NCBI GenBank assembly: GCA_903813345.2
Contig: CAIIXF020000006.1
Location: 3,678,501 to 3,742,500 of the forward strand
Direction of reading: 5' to 3'
Source: Owenia fusiformis
Lineage: Eukaryota; Annelida; Polychaeta; Sabellida; Oweniidae
DNA length: 64,000 nt
The position numbers were made by a program, and so were the translations under genes. Under the pieces are notes generated by a model. That model was not told the origin of the DNA. It ran no database searches and saw only the letters and a list, made by a program, of their open reading frames with translations. Positions 23,058 through 34,729 of this stretch are shown piece after piece. Position 1 is the first letter of the stretch, and each line of letters starts with the position of its first letter.

Positions 23058-24031
23058 CAGGGTGTTCCATATGTTTCAGGAATGATGCTGTATTTTGTTG
23101 ATCTACACTTCAATTTAGCTGAACTTTTGACAAAATGTGGCCAGATATGTTGTGAATAAGTTGTGAACGTTTTGTATCTTAAAGCTCAGTTGACTCAATA
23201 TTATGGTTGCTATAGTAACCCAGGGGTAGGGTAGGTGGAGCAGGTGCGCAAACCATGAAATATTTGTAAAAATAGTCATTTTTTGTATGAAGTGTGAGTA
23301 AGTATTAGGTTATCATAGTTGCATTATTTTTGTCAGAAATTAGACAAAAATGAAGGTGGATTCCTAGGAATTAAAAAAGTGTCATCTCTGATGACTTAAA
23401 ATTTGAAACAAAGGAGAATGATCAAAGGTCATTTTGGCTGAACGGCCATCTTGAAAAATGAAAATGTCATCAGCAAATCAAAAACTTACTTCCACTATTA
23501 GGGAACGCACGATCATAAAATGTGCGGGGACTCAATGATGGCAATGTCTAGAGTGTATGAGTGATACAAGCGGTTCAATTCTGGAAGGGAAACTGAGACC
23601 GATAATTCAAAATGTGGATGTCCGAGAACATTTCTGCAGACCCCGAGTATCCCAATCCTACAGGACGACTTTTCAATGGATGTCATCAATGATGAAATAA
23701 TTTTTTAATTTCCAGGAATCCGCATTCATTTTTGATTAATTTTCTGTTAAATTTTATGCAACTATGACAATCTAATACTTACCCACACATCATACAAAAA
23801 CTTACTATTTTTACAAATATTTCATATGATTTGCACGTTTTTACACCTGCTCCGCCTACCCTACCCCTGGATTACTATAGCAACCATATCATTAAATCTA
23901 CTAAGCTTTATGATATGAAATTCTCGCAACTTACTCACAACATATTCGGACACATTTTGAAAAAAGTCAGCTAAATTGAAAAGAAAACCAATAAAATACA
24001 GCATCATTCCTGAAACATATGGAACACCCTG
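23058..24031. mobile_element. Mariner-type element with long inverted repeats and TA target
   Basis: Ends CAGGGTGTTCCATATGTTTC and complement, flanked by TA (23056-23057, 24032-24033). The arms match for over 300 bp. The centre (about 23490-23650) has a broken frame that looks like a transposase helix-turn-helix region (FNSGRET...CPRT). Confidence 0.8.
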
Positions 24032-24216
24032 TACATTAAGGATATATTACTTTTGTTATTATTGCCTGTCAGTATCTTATATTAATTGTGATACTCATAA
24101 TATCTTTTTGATTCATCAGAGAGGCTGAGCAGAATAGAAATATGATGGTTTATTATGTTGATCTTAAATACGGGTTTTATAACTGCATAATCTGGAGTAA
24201 AATAGTGTGCTAATAT

Positions 24217-25059
24217 CAGGGGATAGAAACGCGTCCAGTATTTTCGTCTGTTAAAACTGGAAATACTGGACGCAGACCTCCATTTTTGATCCAGAGAGAG
24301 GTAGGTGTAATTTTACTCGGTAGTCTGTGATCGTTTTACAGTGTGTCCTTACCTAAAAACAGGCTCATCAGATTCCCAGTACATTGGGGAACATCCAATT
24401 CTTATAAAATAATAACTGTATCCATCTAGTTTTCTGTAATGTGGGGTTAAGCACAGAAATATTTTGATTTTTTCAGGAAATACACGAATCGAGTTATATT
24501 TCTTTTTATTTACCATTTCATTGACAAGATATGCAATTTTCTTGTGTATGAACTAACAATGTTCAATGAAAAATGTACTGAACGCAAGCGTGTTAATACC
24601 GGATGGCTTGCGCCCAGTACATTTTCATTTCGTCCGGTATTTCTTTAAATTTCGTCATTTTTCTATTTTCGATCATTTCAAAGCTAAGAGTTGCCGACTG
24701 GAAGCTGTATTCTTATTCCATACACAAGAAAATTGAATATCTTGTCAATGAAATGGTAAATAAAAAGAAATCTGACTGAATTCGTGTATTTCCTGGGAAA
24801 AAATCAAAGTATTTCCGTGCTTAACCCCACATTACAAAAAATCTAGATGAATGACTGTCATTTTATAAGAATTGTGTGTTCCTCAATGTACTGGGAATCT
24901 GATGAGCCTGTTTTTAGATAAGGAAACATTGTAAAACCATCAAAGGCTACCAAGTAAAATCACACGTGCACCTACCTCTCTCTGGATCGAAAATGGTGGT
25001 CTGCGTCCAGTATTTACAGTTGTACCAGACGAAAATACTGGACGCGTTTCTACCCCCTG
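24217..25059. mobile_element. Foldback element with roughly 390-bp arms
   Basis: The ends are CAGGGGATAGAAACGCGTCC and, inverted, CAGGGGGTAGAAACGCGTCC. A 5-bp repeat AATAT flanks both (24212-24216, 25060-25064). Each arm contains its own palindrome around CCAGTATT, and the centre holds another (GCGTGTTAATACCGG...). The class is unknown; the CAGGGG start recalls hAT elements but no 8-bp duplication is seen. Confidence 0.75.
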
Positions 25060-25064
25060 AATAT

Positions 25065-25815
25065 GGCGTACGAGTAAGTTAATGAATTTGGGAAAACAAA
25101 GTTCAACGATGATCCAACAAAGGTCCCGTGTGCTGTTTAAATCACTTGGCTTATGTTGTATCGGGAAAAAGTTGGAGTTTTTAAAAGCCCTTTTTGTTCG
25201 ATATATTTTGAGTTTATTAAAAGAAATTCAGTTGACTTTAACACGCTTTAATAGTCTATCATAACATAATGATTTACAGGGATGCATGCGCATACGATTA
25301 TTCTTGGCGTAATATAATTGTACTGAGTAGGAAAATTGTTTTAGTAGTAATGGTAAAAATATTAAGATATATACTCCCCCGTGAGCAGTCTTTTAGGAGG
25401 CAACTCCCTGTTTATGAATACATATGAAATTGAGTGATTTTGCATACATTGGTTCAAAATATAAATAATATACTTTATATTTTTATATACTTGCACATCA
25501 TTTTGACAAAAACAATATTCGAGAAACCTTGGTAAGGGGTCGCCTTATTGGCCTCCCTTGATGCAAAAACCATATATACACAATCTTCGTCATTAACTGC
25601 ACTATACTGTCGGATATTACGCGTCTAAGTTTTTTAGAATTGGTTAAATGTAAAACTGACTATGAGGTATTACCAACTCTTAAACAAAGAATGATATTAT
25701 ATTATTCATCCATACAGTGTGCCCAGGGTGGTTGCCTCCTCAAAGCTACTTATAACTATAATGCGTGTTATTGTCTCAATGACAATTTTTAAAATTGCGA
25801 TAAGTGCTTTGTGAT
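25065..25815. other. Intergenic, no gene seen
   Basis: AT-rich upstream region of the small secreted-precursor gene. A 60-residue frame at 25082-25264 shows no domain or codon pattern to support it. Confidence 0.45.
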
Positions 25816-25819
25816 AACT

Positions 25820-25826
25820 TATAAAG
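25820..25826 (+). promoter_or_regulatory. TATA box of the secreted precursor gene
   Basis: TATAAAG lies about 68 bases before the start codon, leaving room for a start site near 25850 and a leader of about 45 bases. Confidence 0.65.
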
Positions 25827-25893
25827 GGGTGCAGAATCAAAATTCCATCACTTCAACCAAAGCAGCACTTCTATTAGATAGCGATCAACAATC

Positions 25894-26355
25894 ATGGACA
25901 TCTTCACTTACTTGATGTTCGCGAGTGTGATTCTTGTCTGCTCTTTGATTGAAGAGAGCAATGCTGCTGTGCTTAGAGTTAACAAAAACGTTGCCAAACT
26001 AAATCAAATCGCTGATGGCGATCTCGAAGTTGAAAGTGAATATTCTGACAATCAGGCAAAGGCTCAAGACACCAGGGAAACAGTGTCCGACCAACGTAGC
26101 AAACGTAGTGCACATTTGAACTTTAGCGCAGTGATGCCAGGACCAAGATTTCACAGACACAGGGGACACAGTCTTCGGACACATCTTAAGTCAAGACGCA
26201 ACAAATCCAGGTCGTCAAATGTCCGAAGAAGAATAACAGGCGGAGGTAAAGGTACGTGGACGTGGTTACCCGCATACAAAAGATACGCCTGGTTGCCAGA
26301 AGAGAAGCCAGACAAGGACGACAGTTTCAGCAAACTTATGCGTTATGGAAAGTGA
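25894..26355 (+). CDS. Small secreted precursor, possible neuropeptide or peptide-hormone prohormone
   Basis: A 153-residue single-exon frame. A signal peptide opens it (hydrophobic core LMFASVILVCSL, likely cut after SNA). A furin-like or dibasic site (RSKR) is at about 67-70. A Arg/His-rich middle follows (RFHRHRGHSLR), then WLPAYKR and a final segment ending LMRYGK. Gly before a terminal basic residue is a standard amidation signal, so an RY-amide C-terminus could be made. There is no cysteine. A TATA box at 25820 and an AATAAA at 26754 frame a compact transcription unit. I do not recognise the family. An alternative is a basic antimicrobial peptide, given the Arg/His-rich centre. Confidence 0.7.
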   Translation: MDIFTYLMFASVILVCSLIEESNAAVLRVNKNVAKLNQIADGDLEVESEYSDNQAKAQDTRETVSDQRSKRSAHLNFSAVMPGPRFHRHRGHSLRTHLKSRRNKSRSSNVRRRITGGGKGTWTWLPAYKRYAWLPEEKPDKDDSFSKLMRYGK

Positions 26356-26753
26356 GCCCAAAGTAAAGAAGTAAGGGTACGACTAAAAGTTTCAAAAACA
26401 TTAATGAAATTCACGGTTGTTCGTTATTCGCAAGATGGGACAATGAGAACAATTGTGCCGCTAACTTTTGGTGATTCTGAAACTGAAATTAACATTTAGA
26501 TTCGAATGTTTGAATTGATTTAGCATACTTGAAAGCTGGCGATCATAGAAGTTGAAAATAATGTTGTATAAATGGCGTTAACTATTGAAACGACATTGTG
26601 TTCGTGATATTTCAAATCGATGTGGCGTGACGTGGACTATAAATTTATATTCAGTGCGTAAAATGTTAAAACAATGTGGCGTACGTGACTTTAATGTAGA
26701 TTTTGGCGTAGATGATATGAACTTTAGTCGATGTGGCGTAAAATGGTATTCAC

Positions 26754-26759
26754 AATAAA
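26754..26759 (+). terminator. Polyadenylation signal of the secreted precursor gene
   Basis: AATAAA about 400 bases after the stop codon; the region between is AT-rich and free of other strong signals. Confidence 0.5.
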
Positions 26760-26775
26760 ATTTAAAATTACGCTG

Positions 26776-28269
26776 TATAAAAAGCGTAAACTGATGAAGA
26801 ACTAATAGCTGACCGAAATCACAAACGGTGAAAAGAAGGAATGGTGATTACCAAGAAATTTTTAATCGTTAGCAATACATACTAAGTGTCTAGTACAATG
26901 GTTTTAAAAGATGTGACATGAAATGTTGTGTTGTTGTATTTCGAAGTGTTTAAAATTGTGAAATTCAGAGTTGCTCACCGTTGATTTATCATTTTTCCAA
27001 GTACTGTAATTTTCAATGGACGGTTTGGAAGTATTTTTCAAACTTATGATAGTAAATTTGTTTACACAATGGTGATAAACTAAATAATTATTTAATCGTT
27101 AGTAATACATATACACTGTAATGAGATGGTCTGATATATCTGAATAGTTTTGAAGAATGTGACATAACATGTCATTGTTGTAAATGTTGTATTTTAAAGT
27201 GTTAAACGTTGTACAGATTGACTGAGAGATGTCACACCATTGTTTAATTACCTTTCATTGTGAACTTTCCAAAAATACTTTCTCTATGACACCGTATACA
27301 ATGGTTGGTTTAATCATTCTTATCAACCAAATACGAATAGATGTATACGAGTTATTGGAAGCGCTACATTTATTATTAAAAATTATACTACTGTGAGGTT
27401 CTTTATATAATTATTCCATGTATTTGATCAGCGATGTGAATCATGAAATGTTTACATATTGGCTACAATCGACGCAATCCATCTAAACTGCTTGTATTTT
27501 ACATTTCTATAATATCGTGTTTTACAGGTATCTGTGATTTGGGCAAGACACTAATTGAATCATTGTGTTTTTTCTTTTATAGTTTGCTATGTAAAATAAA
27601 AACAGGTATAATGAACAGGAACAACGATAACTTCGGTATTTACAAGACGAATTATGATAAATCACATTAAAAACTACGCAACCCAACCAAATGAGTGTCT
27701 GAATTGCGTCGAATCTGTCAAGCGTGGTTGGTCAGATAAATGACTCAGGATTCTGAATGTTGTAATAAAAAAATAAAAAAAAATAAAAAAACGCAAAAAC
27801 GTAAAAATGTATATAATCATAAATTATAAACTGTTAAAATCTTCGATCAAGTTTATATGTAATCTTCACAATTATGTTAGATCTGGACACATAATAACAA
27901 ACTTCTGAATATTTCAATTTTTCCAAACTTGTCTTACAGTTAAATCATTGATCATAATAACAAATTTTACACCAAGATTTATAAAAATATCATTTCAAAA
28001 TTAGAAATAAAAATAGAAAAAACAAACAAACTCGTTTTTGTTATTTTCATAATGTATATTTTCATGCCCTTACTACATCTTGACATACATATGAATAACT
28101 CTTCCCATTTTTATGTGAGACAATAAGCTCTTTAATATCTTTAATATAATTGAGGGCCACTTCCCCAGTCTATTTTCTAAATTATGGCCTATTTTGAAAA
28201 ATGAAGGACAAAACTAAGAATTGTTTTGTGCTGCACAGGTTTCTCCCTGACAGGTGCTTTTGCACTTCT
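26776..28269. other. Intergenic, no gene seen
   Basis: Very AT-rich, with A/T runs near 27760-27800. A 75-residue frame (27443-27670) has no recognisable feature. Confidence 0.45.
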
Positions 28270-28275
28270 TTTATT
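28270..28275 (-). terminator. Candidate polyadenylation signal of the metallopeptidase gene
   Basis: AATAAA on the minus strand, about 40 bases past the stop codon. Confidence 0.45.
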
Positions 28276-28314
28276 ATTTTCTTTAATAAAAAAATCACTA
28301 CATATTTCACCAAT

Positions 28315-28430
28315 CTAGCAGACACTACAGCTTTTCCGACAATTGACAAGCATGTATCCAGGATTGATCCTGCATTCTCCTCTCCCAGCCCAAGAAGCAC
28401 AATTACGGTGCTTGTCCGAACAATTACCTC
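28315..28430 (-). CDS. Last exon of the metallopeptidase: second ShKT domain
   Basis: Acceptor TTTTAG at 28431-28436; the exon ends in CSVC and a TAG stop. Six cysteines have ShKT spacing (C-x6-C...C-x3-C-x2-C). Phase 1 entry matches the donor at 30744. Confidence 0.85.
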
Positions 28431-31400
28431 CTAAAACACAATAGTACATTACACCACGTGGTATTGGGATCGATTTCAATACGCTGTGTTTGTTAAAGAT
28501 AAATGAAGGCCTTGTAGTCCTTACATTTTGTCTGTAATAACTCAAACGAAGAGAACGATGGAATAATTGATCAAGCATTTTACATTTTACACATCGGCGA
28601 TGGATTCTTACACACAGACACACAAACAAATAAATACCAATTTTTAATTCATCTATAAAAACCCATCGAAGACTTGTATTTTTATCCGTATATGATCATG
28701 GAAAATGGCTCCGCGCAAGTCCAATGGAAGTTGTTTTTACAATATAAGTCACAGACACAAACAACAGGCTTCTTCCAGTTTGTTTCATGAATACTGTGAA
28801 TATTTACGCAAAAAAATGCCAACGGGAAAGACCAACAATTGTTACAGAAGACAGCAAGAAAAGGGAACATCTAAGTGTACACCATTCATAAGGAAAACAA
28901 ACCCCAACAATCCCAAACCATAATTCAACGTGAAAAGAAACAATGTCCAATACCCTCTCATCCCATCATTCAAATTACATTATTACAGCCCAGAACCATT
29001 ACCATGTAACACATTTCATACATACAGAAGCCATTACAATATATGTTGAAGAATAAATATAAATTGCTAAACCGAAAATCATTACATCAAAAATAGTTGT
29101 AGATATTTGCTGGAATTACACCTGGCGTTTTACAAAAGCTTCTTCGGTTTTAACCAGGTTTAAGAATTAGGTGTAATCACGATTGCGGTTTTACAAAAGC
29201 GCTTTTCTAAAACTCCAAGAACCCTTGTCACTAGTAAACGGCATAAGTCGTTAGGCGTTTTAAGTGTGCAGTGTAATACCGATCGGTTTTTGTAAAACGC
29301 CTTACCCGGGCTTTTACTAGTATTTAACATTTTCCCTAAACGAAATATTTGATACATTTGAAACATTTGATACATGATCAGACATCCGGTCACGCTGCTA
29401 TCTGGCTATATCTAAATTGAAAAATGGATGATGGTCGCCAGGTCACATCGAAATCAAGTGTTATCTTCAGAGAATATGTACACCTTTTATTATGTTTTCT
29501 CATAATTAATAAAATATAAAAATTATGCAATGTCATGCATTTCTAATCAAATTATGGAAGATCAGTTTTGTCTTAGATGCAAAAAGAATACATTTACAGG
29601 AGATGTACATATACATGTATGCTGGATGTTATCCATAACTACATCGTTAAAAGTGCACGAAAGGCGTTTTAGAAAAAACAGGTGTAATTCCAATATATAA
29701 ATCCTAAGACGCTTTAGAAATGCAGGTGTAATCAGAATGGCGATTTTGTAAAGCGTCTTCCACTAAAACGTTTTAGCGGATTTTGTGGTGTACAGTAATT
29801 CCAGCAATTATATCCACAGCGAGTGGAATTGTTTGAGACTACTTTCGATTTGCCCTTGTACAGTTGAAAGGATGATGGAGCCAATGGAATCAACTGTAAT
29901 AGATTTAGTGGAAATGATTTGAACACAAAGACTGTATTAGGTCTAAGGTTCTGGATAATGGTCTTTCATCTTAGTCTTATTGGGGCTCATAAACCAATCG
30001 TAACTTCTTTTACTGATCGAATCGTGAATCCACGGTGATGAATTTTGTAAAATAACAGAGTAGCAATATCATCCGAATAATTGGCCTGGTAATTTTACAT
30101 CACTTTCGATATGCTTTGTAAATATTGTTATACAGACGTGTATTTTCTAAACTTATTAATATAAGCTACAATTTATACACCGGCCTACATGCAATCTTCT
30201 CTAAAATTTTAATAACACAACAACGTTCCAGATTCTATAGATTTTGTACTATTTCAGCTTTGATTTTTTGTGAAAACACAATTTTTATAAAATCCATTGC
30301 TATGGCTACTGAAATAATTGAAGTGAAAAAGTTTTGTTGATATATTGTATATACTAAACTATACAGGGTGAGCCAAAAAAGGTAACCCAAACTTATTTTA
30401 ATACTCACGATCAGTCATCCAGTAAAGGTTGAGAAAACTTGGTTCACTTTTGCTAAATATGACTCAAAACGCATACTGGATGAAGGAGTTATAATTAAGA
30501 TTTGTTTGGGTTAACTTTTTTGGTTCACTCTGTATTATTTTTTTGTGATTTCGAAAAATACCATGAAGACTCCTCTTAAAGCCTGTTTACATTTGGCGAT
30601 TTAAAAATGTCAAATTAAAGTCATAAACCCGACCTTGTGTTATTGATGAAAAGATCCAAACAATTTATGTAGTACATGCTTTAGCAGTCTCCTCGACGTA
30701 GAGGTAGGTAGGGATGTCAACATTTTGAAGGGGAGTTTACTCACCTGAGCTACAGGTGTTGCAACTCTTCTTACAATTGTTTTTCACATAGTGATTACTT
30801 TGACAGTAGTTTCTCCATACCCCACAGTATCGATTCTTGTCCTCACACCCTAATGTATTAGAATGAGCAACTAATAAACACAAAACAATATAATCGAGAG
30901 TGGTTATTATGATAGGCAAATTATCCTTATTGTAGAATTAAATATGGTTGATTTGTCATAATATTGGCAAGGAGGACAATAAATATATAAGCACTAGTGC
31001 CAAAGGGAAAGGACCAAAAGTTGTAATGGAATTTAGCAAGAAAAAGCAAACTCTAAGTGCATACCAGTCAAGAAAAACAAACCCCATATAGCCCAAAACC
31101 ATGATCTAACGTGAAAAGAAACAATGTCTAATACCCCCTTTCCCCCACCATTTAAGAATCAATATCACAATCCAAGACCAGAAGACCAAGGGACATGTCA
31201 TTCATACTGAAGTCATTACAATACATGTTGAAGAAAAAATTAGAAATTGATAGCCAATTGATAGCCAATACTCATTACCTCAAAAATTAACCACAAGTTC
31301 GATGAAGCTACATTGTTCACATCAAAACACACTGTCCAAATATAAAAAATATCACTTCCTCAATACCGTTACTTAATTTTCCTCTTCAACTCAAAAATAA

Positions 31401-34400
31401 TACTTTTCGGATTTGATGAATCTTTGAATAATTTTGATAGATGTTGTCACATGTGAACGAATAAAACAAAAATGAACGAAATTTTTGCTCAATCAATTTG
31501 TTGTGACAATAGTTTACACATGCTCCAATCCTCCCCTAATATCATCAACGGAAAGCAAGATGTAATTTAAATTCAACAGGACATCTCAACCACACAATAT
31601 CACATCACCAAACAATATAATGTATTCAATTTTGATAATTGGCAATTTGAGATAAATAGCGTCGACTGAGGGAATACGGAGGTAATTTCAGATAATTACA
31701 ATCAGTTAAGTATCGGAAGCTCAATTACTTTGTAGAATAGTATACCATAATCATGACGAACATATGTGGAGAAGGCAATGAATCATCGAGTTTGTGTACA
31801 AGTACCTGTAAAAGTACACATACCTGAAGGGGGTGCTGTTGGGGGTGGACGAACTGTGCGTGGAGGATTTCTAGTAGTAATTTCTCCTCCGCCACCTCCT
31901 CCTCCGCCGCCTCCTCCCCCACCTCCCCTGCAGTTCATTTTAAGCCTCTGATTTGCTTCTGCACCTAAGTAAGAGAAATTCAAATATGATATACTCATTT
32001 AATTAATGCAATTATCTTATTGTTACCTACGATCTCGTATCAGGTCAACACTTCCGGAATGAACAAATAAGTTAGACGTCATCCATCCGCATATTACTTA
32101 CTTCTACTCTTTGTGCACCTTTTGATGTAGGTGTTATCACAAGCAAAGACTTCTCGGATGATGTTATACAGGGCTGGGTCGTAATTCCTCAATGCGTTTC
32201 TGTTACTGATCGGCCCTGCTACACCATCAGGCCGGGCGACGTGGCGGTTTACGTTGTGGTAGCTCTGAACACCCTCTGCCTAGAAACACAAGAAATGGAG
32301 CATATACAGTTCAATAGTGAAAGATGTGTATTATACAAATACTCGATGATCAGGAGCTGGATGCGGCAGAATACCTATTCGAGAAAAAATATTACGTGAT
32401 TATGACCCAAGTTTATTTTTGATTCTTTTTGTAAGACATACAATTGAAGTGATTTAGATTATTGTTTGTTAATGCACTTTCTTTATTACTCGTATGTTTC
32501 CCTACCCAATATTCTTGGACTGTGCTCATGGAGTACGTATTTGCCCATCTTCCAGCTGCTCTCGCGGAGTTATACAATGCAGTAAGTCGGCTGTGAAATC
32601 CGCGTATTGCAACATTTGCCCCAATAAGATGCAACGCATGTACATATTCATGAAGGTTGATATCTTGAGCCCGATAACGATCGCTGGACAAGCAAAGAGC
32701 ATTTTCTTCTCCCGCTGTGGAGATTGGGAGTGCTCTTGTTGCTCCTAGACCCCTGGCACGCTGGTTCCACCAGGCTGGCAGGAAACTGTGTTCGGGAATG
32801 CTGGTGGTGCCTTCGTTGATTCCAATCAGAGCAACTCGACCACCACTCTTGTAGAAAGCGTTTCTTACATCGTATCTGTCTGCCAGCATGAATCTCAACA
32901 CATAACAGGCTCTCTGAAGAGCATTGTTACTAACTCTGCTTGAACCTAAAAAATAAAACTCATCCAACCACTACTAAGTAAACTAACGAGAGTCTTTGTC
33001 ATTATAATATAATTAAGAATAACATGTACTTACTGACAACTGGAATGCCATATGCTTCAGTATATTTCTGGTAAAAGGTGGACAGTCCCCGGGGAAACAT
33101 ATGTGCACTGCTCCGCAGGAAACTAGGCACTCCCCTGATACTGGCGCAACTGTGGGTGTTAGTCGCACTCCCAGGTCTGTTCCCGGCGTAGTCCATAGTA
33201 ACGTTCGTACTGCCATCTAGAAACCATTGATCGATTAAGTTAATTTGGACAATTTTGTCCAAAATTCAAAGTTTTAAGTCATACATCACTCATCATCAAA
33301 ATATCCACATGGGCAATGAGATCCCTCATCACAGCCCTTTGAACTACTCCATTTTGAAATTTTACAAGAATATTAGGTATAAGTAGATATTACAGCAGTT
33401 TTTATAATGATTCAAAATTAATTCTAGGGCAACAAAAATACGAAACAATATTACAATACCAAGAGGTAAGCCATTTCCGTAGAGTTGGTAATAGCTGGAT
33501 TCATCCAACAATAAATTGTCACTATCCATCATAGGAGGAGGCGCAGAAGAAAAAACACCTAAAATAAATAATATCGGAGTTTCTGATCCAAGGCCATAAA
33601 ATGCAATGTTAACTTCGAGCATAGTGTTAGTATTGTATAGCAATTAAAGCACCTTGTTGCACATGTATCAGATTAGCATACCGAGTTCTCAATGAGTTTC
33701 TATGGGAATAGTTTGGATGTTATGAGTATTGGCTATCAATTTTTCAATTTTTCTTCAACATGTATTGTAATGACTTCAGTATGAATGAAATGTCCCTTGG
33801 TGTTCTAGTCCTGGATTGTGATATTGGTTCTCGATTGGAGGGGGGGAGGGGATGTTAGACATTGTTTCTTTTCAAGTTAGATCATGGGTTTGGGATATAT
33901 AGGGTCTACTTTTCTTATGACAGATTTACACTTAGAGTTTGATTTTCTTGTTGGGTTTCCTTAAAGTTTTTAGTCACTCTTCCCTTTTGGCATTTGTGCT
34001 TATATATTGAAGAACTGAATGCATTCAACAGTTGTTATGCCGAACATCAGTCGGAGGCCCTATCACACCAAACTAGTTCTCGACCGTTCTTTCCAGTCAT
34101 ACGTCCAGTCCCCAAAAATTCAGTAAAACGGGCTAAATTTGGCCGTGGTTGGGAAAGATGTCTGAAATAATTAGCTATTCGTTCATAAACAGTCTTCAAT
34201 ACGTCAATCTCATTCGCAACCAGTCCGGCAACGTTTTAGGAACACACAGTGGCAACTAGTTTTGTGTGATAGCTATATTTTGCTAACTCGTTCATGGGCA
34301 GCCTTAATACGTTCTTAATCAGTTTAAACCCGTTATACCTCGTTCTCAGAAAACTGAGCAGGCTCTAAGTTCTGGATGACCTACCATACACGTTCGAGTA

Positions 34401-34689
34401 CGTTCATGAAGTTTATAAATAGACCTTAAACGGTTCTAAGTACGTCCAATCCGTTCATACACAGTTTAAGCCCGTTTCGAGAACTTGATGAGCACTAGAT
34501 TGGTGTGATAGTAGGGTAAAGTACTTTGCATCTTCGCATGATCAGTTTTCACTGCAGAGTGAACGAAGATCTAAACGAAGGTCGTTGTCCGTTCGTATTC
34601 TAAAATTGCTCTAATGAATGAAGTGCAAATAAAAATAAGAACTTACCATTGTGTCCATGATAAAAGACCAGTAAGAGCAAGAACCTCAT
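28315..34689 (-). CDS. Secreted HExxH zinc metallopeptidase with two C-terminal ShKT domains
   Basis: Eight exons (high to low): 34647-34689, 33460-33558, 33034-33216, 32506-32945, 32102-32279, 31824-31964, 30745-30849, 28315-28430. All borders are GT/AG, and the 1305 nt give one 434-residue frame. The start MRFLLLLVFYHG is a signal peptide. The catalytic domain spans about residues 50-310, with HEYVH at 206-210 and EYWAEG at 253-258, where a Glu could be the third zinc ligand. A linker follows with a run of 14 Gly (328-341) and a Pro-rich stretch. Two six-cysteine ShKT domains (about 363-394 and 398-434) end the protein. It lacks the astacin HExxHxxGxxH signature, so it is not an astacin, though many astacins also carry ShKT tails. 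It likely acts outside the cell. The substrate is unknown. Confidence 0.85.
28850..29095 (+). repeat. Intronic dispersed repeat, copy 1
   Basis: Shares AACGTGAAAAGAAACAATGT and much of the following 200 bases with 31010-31290, and, inverted, with 33690-34020. All three copies lie in introns of the metallopeptidase gene. Confidence 0.7.
29106..29812. mobile_element. MITE-like element, about 700 bp
   Basis: The ends TTGCTGGAATTACACC and, inverted, TTGCTGGAATTACTGT match. The interior repeats GGTGTAAT plus GCG-TTTTACAAAAGCG blocks on both sides in inverted order. No frame is seen, and no clear target duplication was found. Confidence 0.55.
30364..30532. mobile_element. Short mariner-type MITE, 169 bp
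   Basis: Ends CAGGGTGAGCCAAAAAAGGT and, inverted, CAGAGTGAACCAAAAAAGTT, flanked by TA on both sides. It lies in the intron between the two ShKT exons. Confidence 0.8.
30745..30849 (-). CDS. Metallopeptidase exon: first ShKT domain
   Basis: Phase 1 on both sides, so the domain exon is symmetrical and could be duplicated or skipped without breaking the frame. The domain holds six cysteines and ends CKKSCNTC, followed by a GTGAGT donor. Confidence 0.85.
31010..31290 (+). repeat. Intronic dispersed repeat, copy 2
   Basis: Direct copy of 28850-29095 (for example CATTACAATACATGTTGAAG against CATTACAATATATGTTGAAG). It lies just upstream (minus sense) of the first ShKT exon, as copy 1 does for the second. 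Confidence 0.7.
33690..34020 (-). repeat. Intronic dispersed repeat, inverted copy 3
   Basis: The complement of the same repeat (CTTCAACATGTATTGTAATG and ACATTGTTTCTTTTCAAGTT), in the first intron of the metallopeptidase gene. Confidence 0.7.
34058..34516. mobile_element. MITE-like inverted-repeat element in intron 1 of the metallopeptidase gene
   Basis: CCCTATCACACCAAACTAGT at the left and, inverted, CCCTACTATCACACCAATCT at the right. The interior repeats GTTCATAAACAGTnTTnAATACGT-like words. Target duplication unclear. Confidence 0.55.
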
Positions 34690-34720
34690 TTTGTCCACAG
34701 AAGCTCCAAACTGCAGAGCT

Positions 34721-34728
34721 ATTTTATA
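34721..34728 (-). promoter_or_regulatory. TATA box of the metallopeptidase gene
   Basis: On the minus strand TATAAAAT lies 32 bases before the start codon, which implies a very short 5' leader. Confidence 0.6.
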
Positions 34729-34729
34729 G

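Noticed and set aside
31766-31951. Pro-rich plus-strand frame
   Set aside because: It is the opposite strand of the metallopeptidase glycine-run exon.
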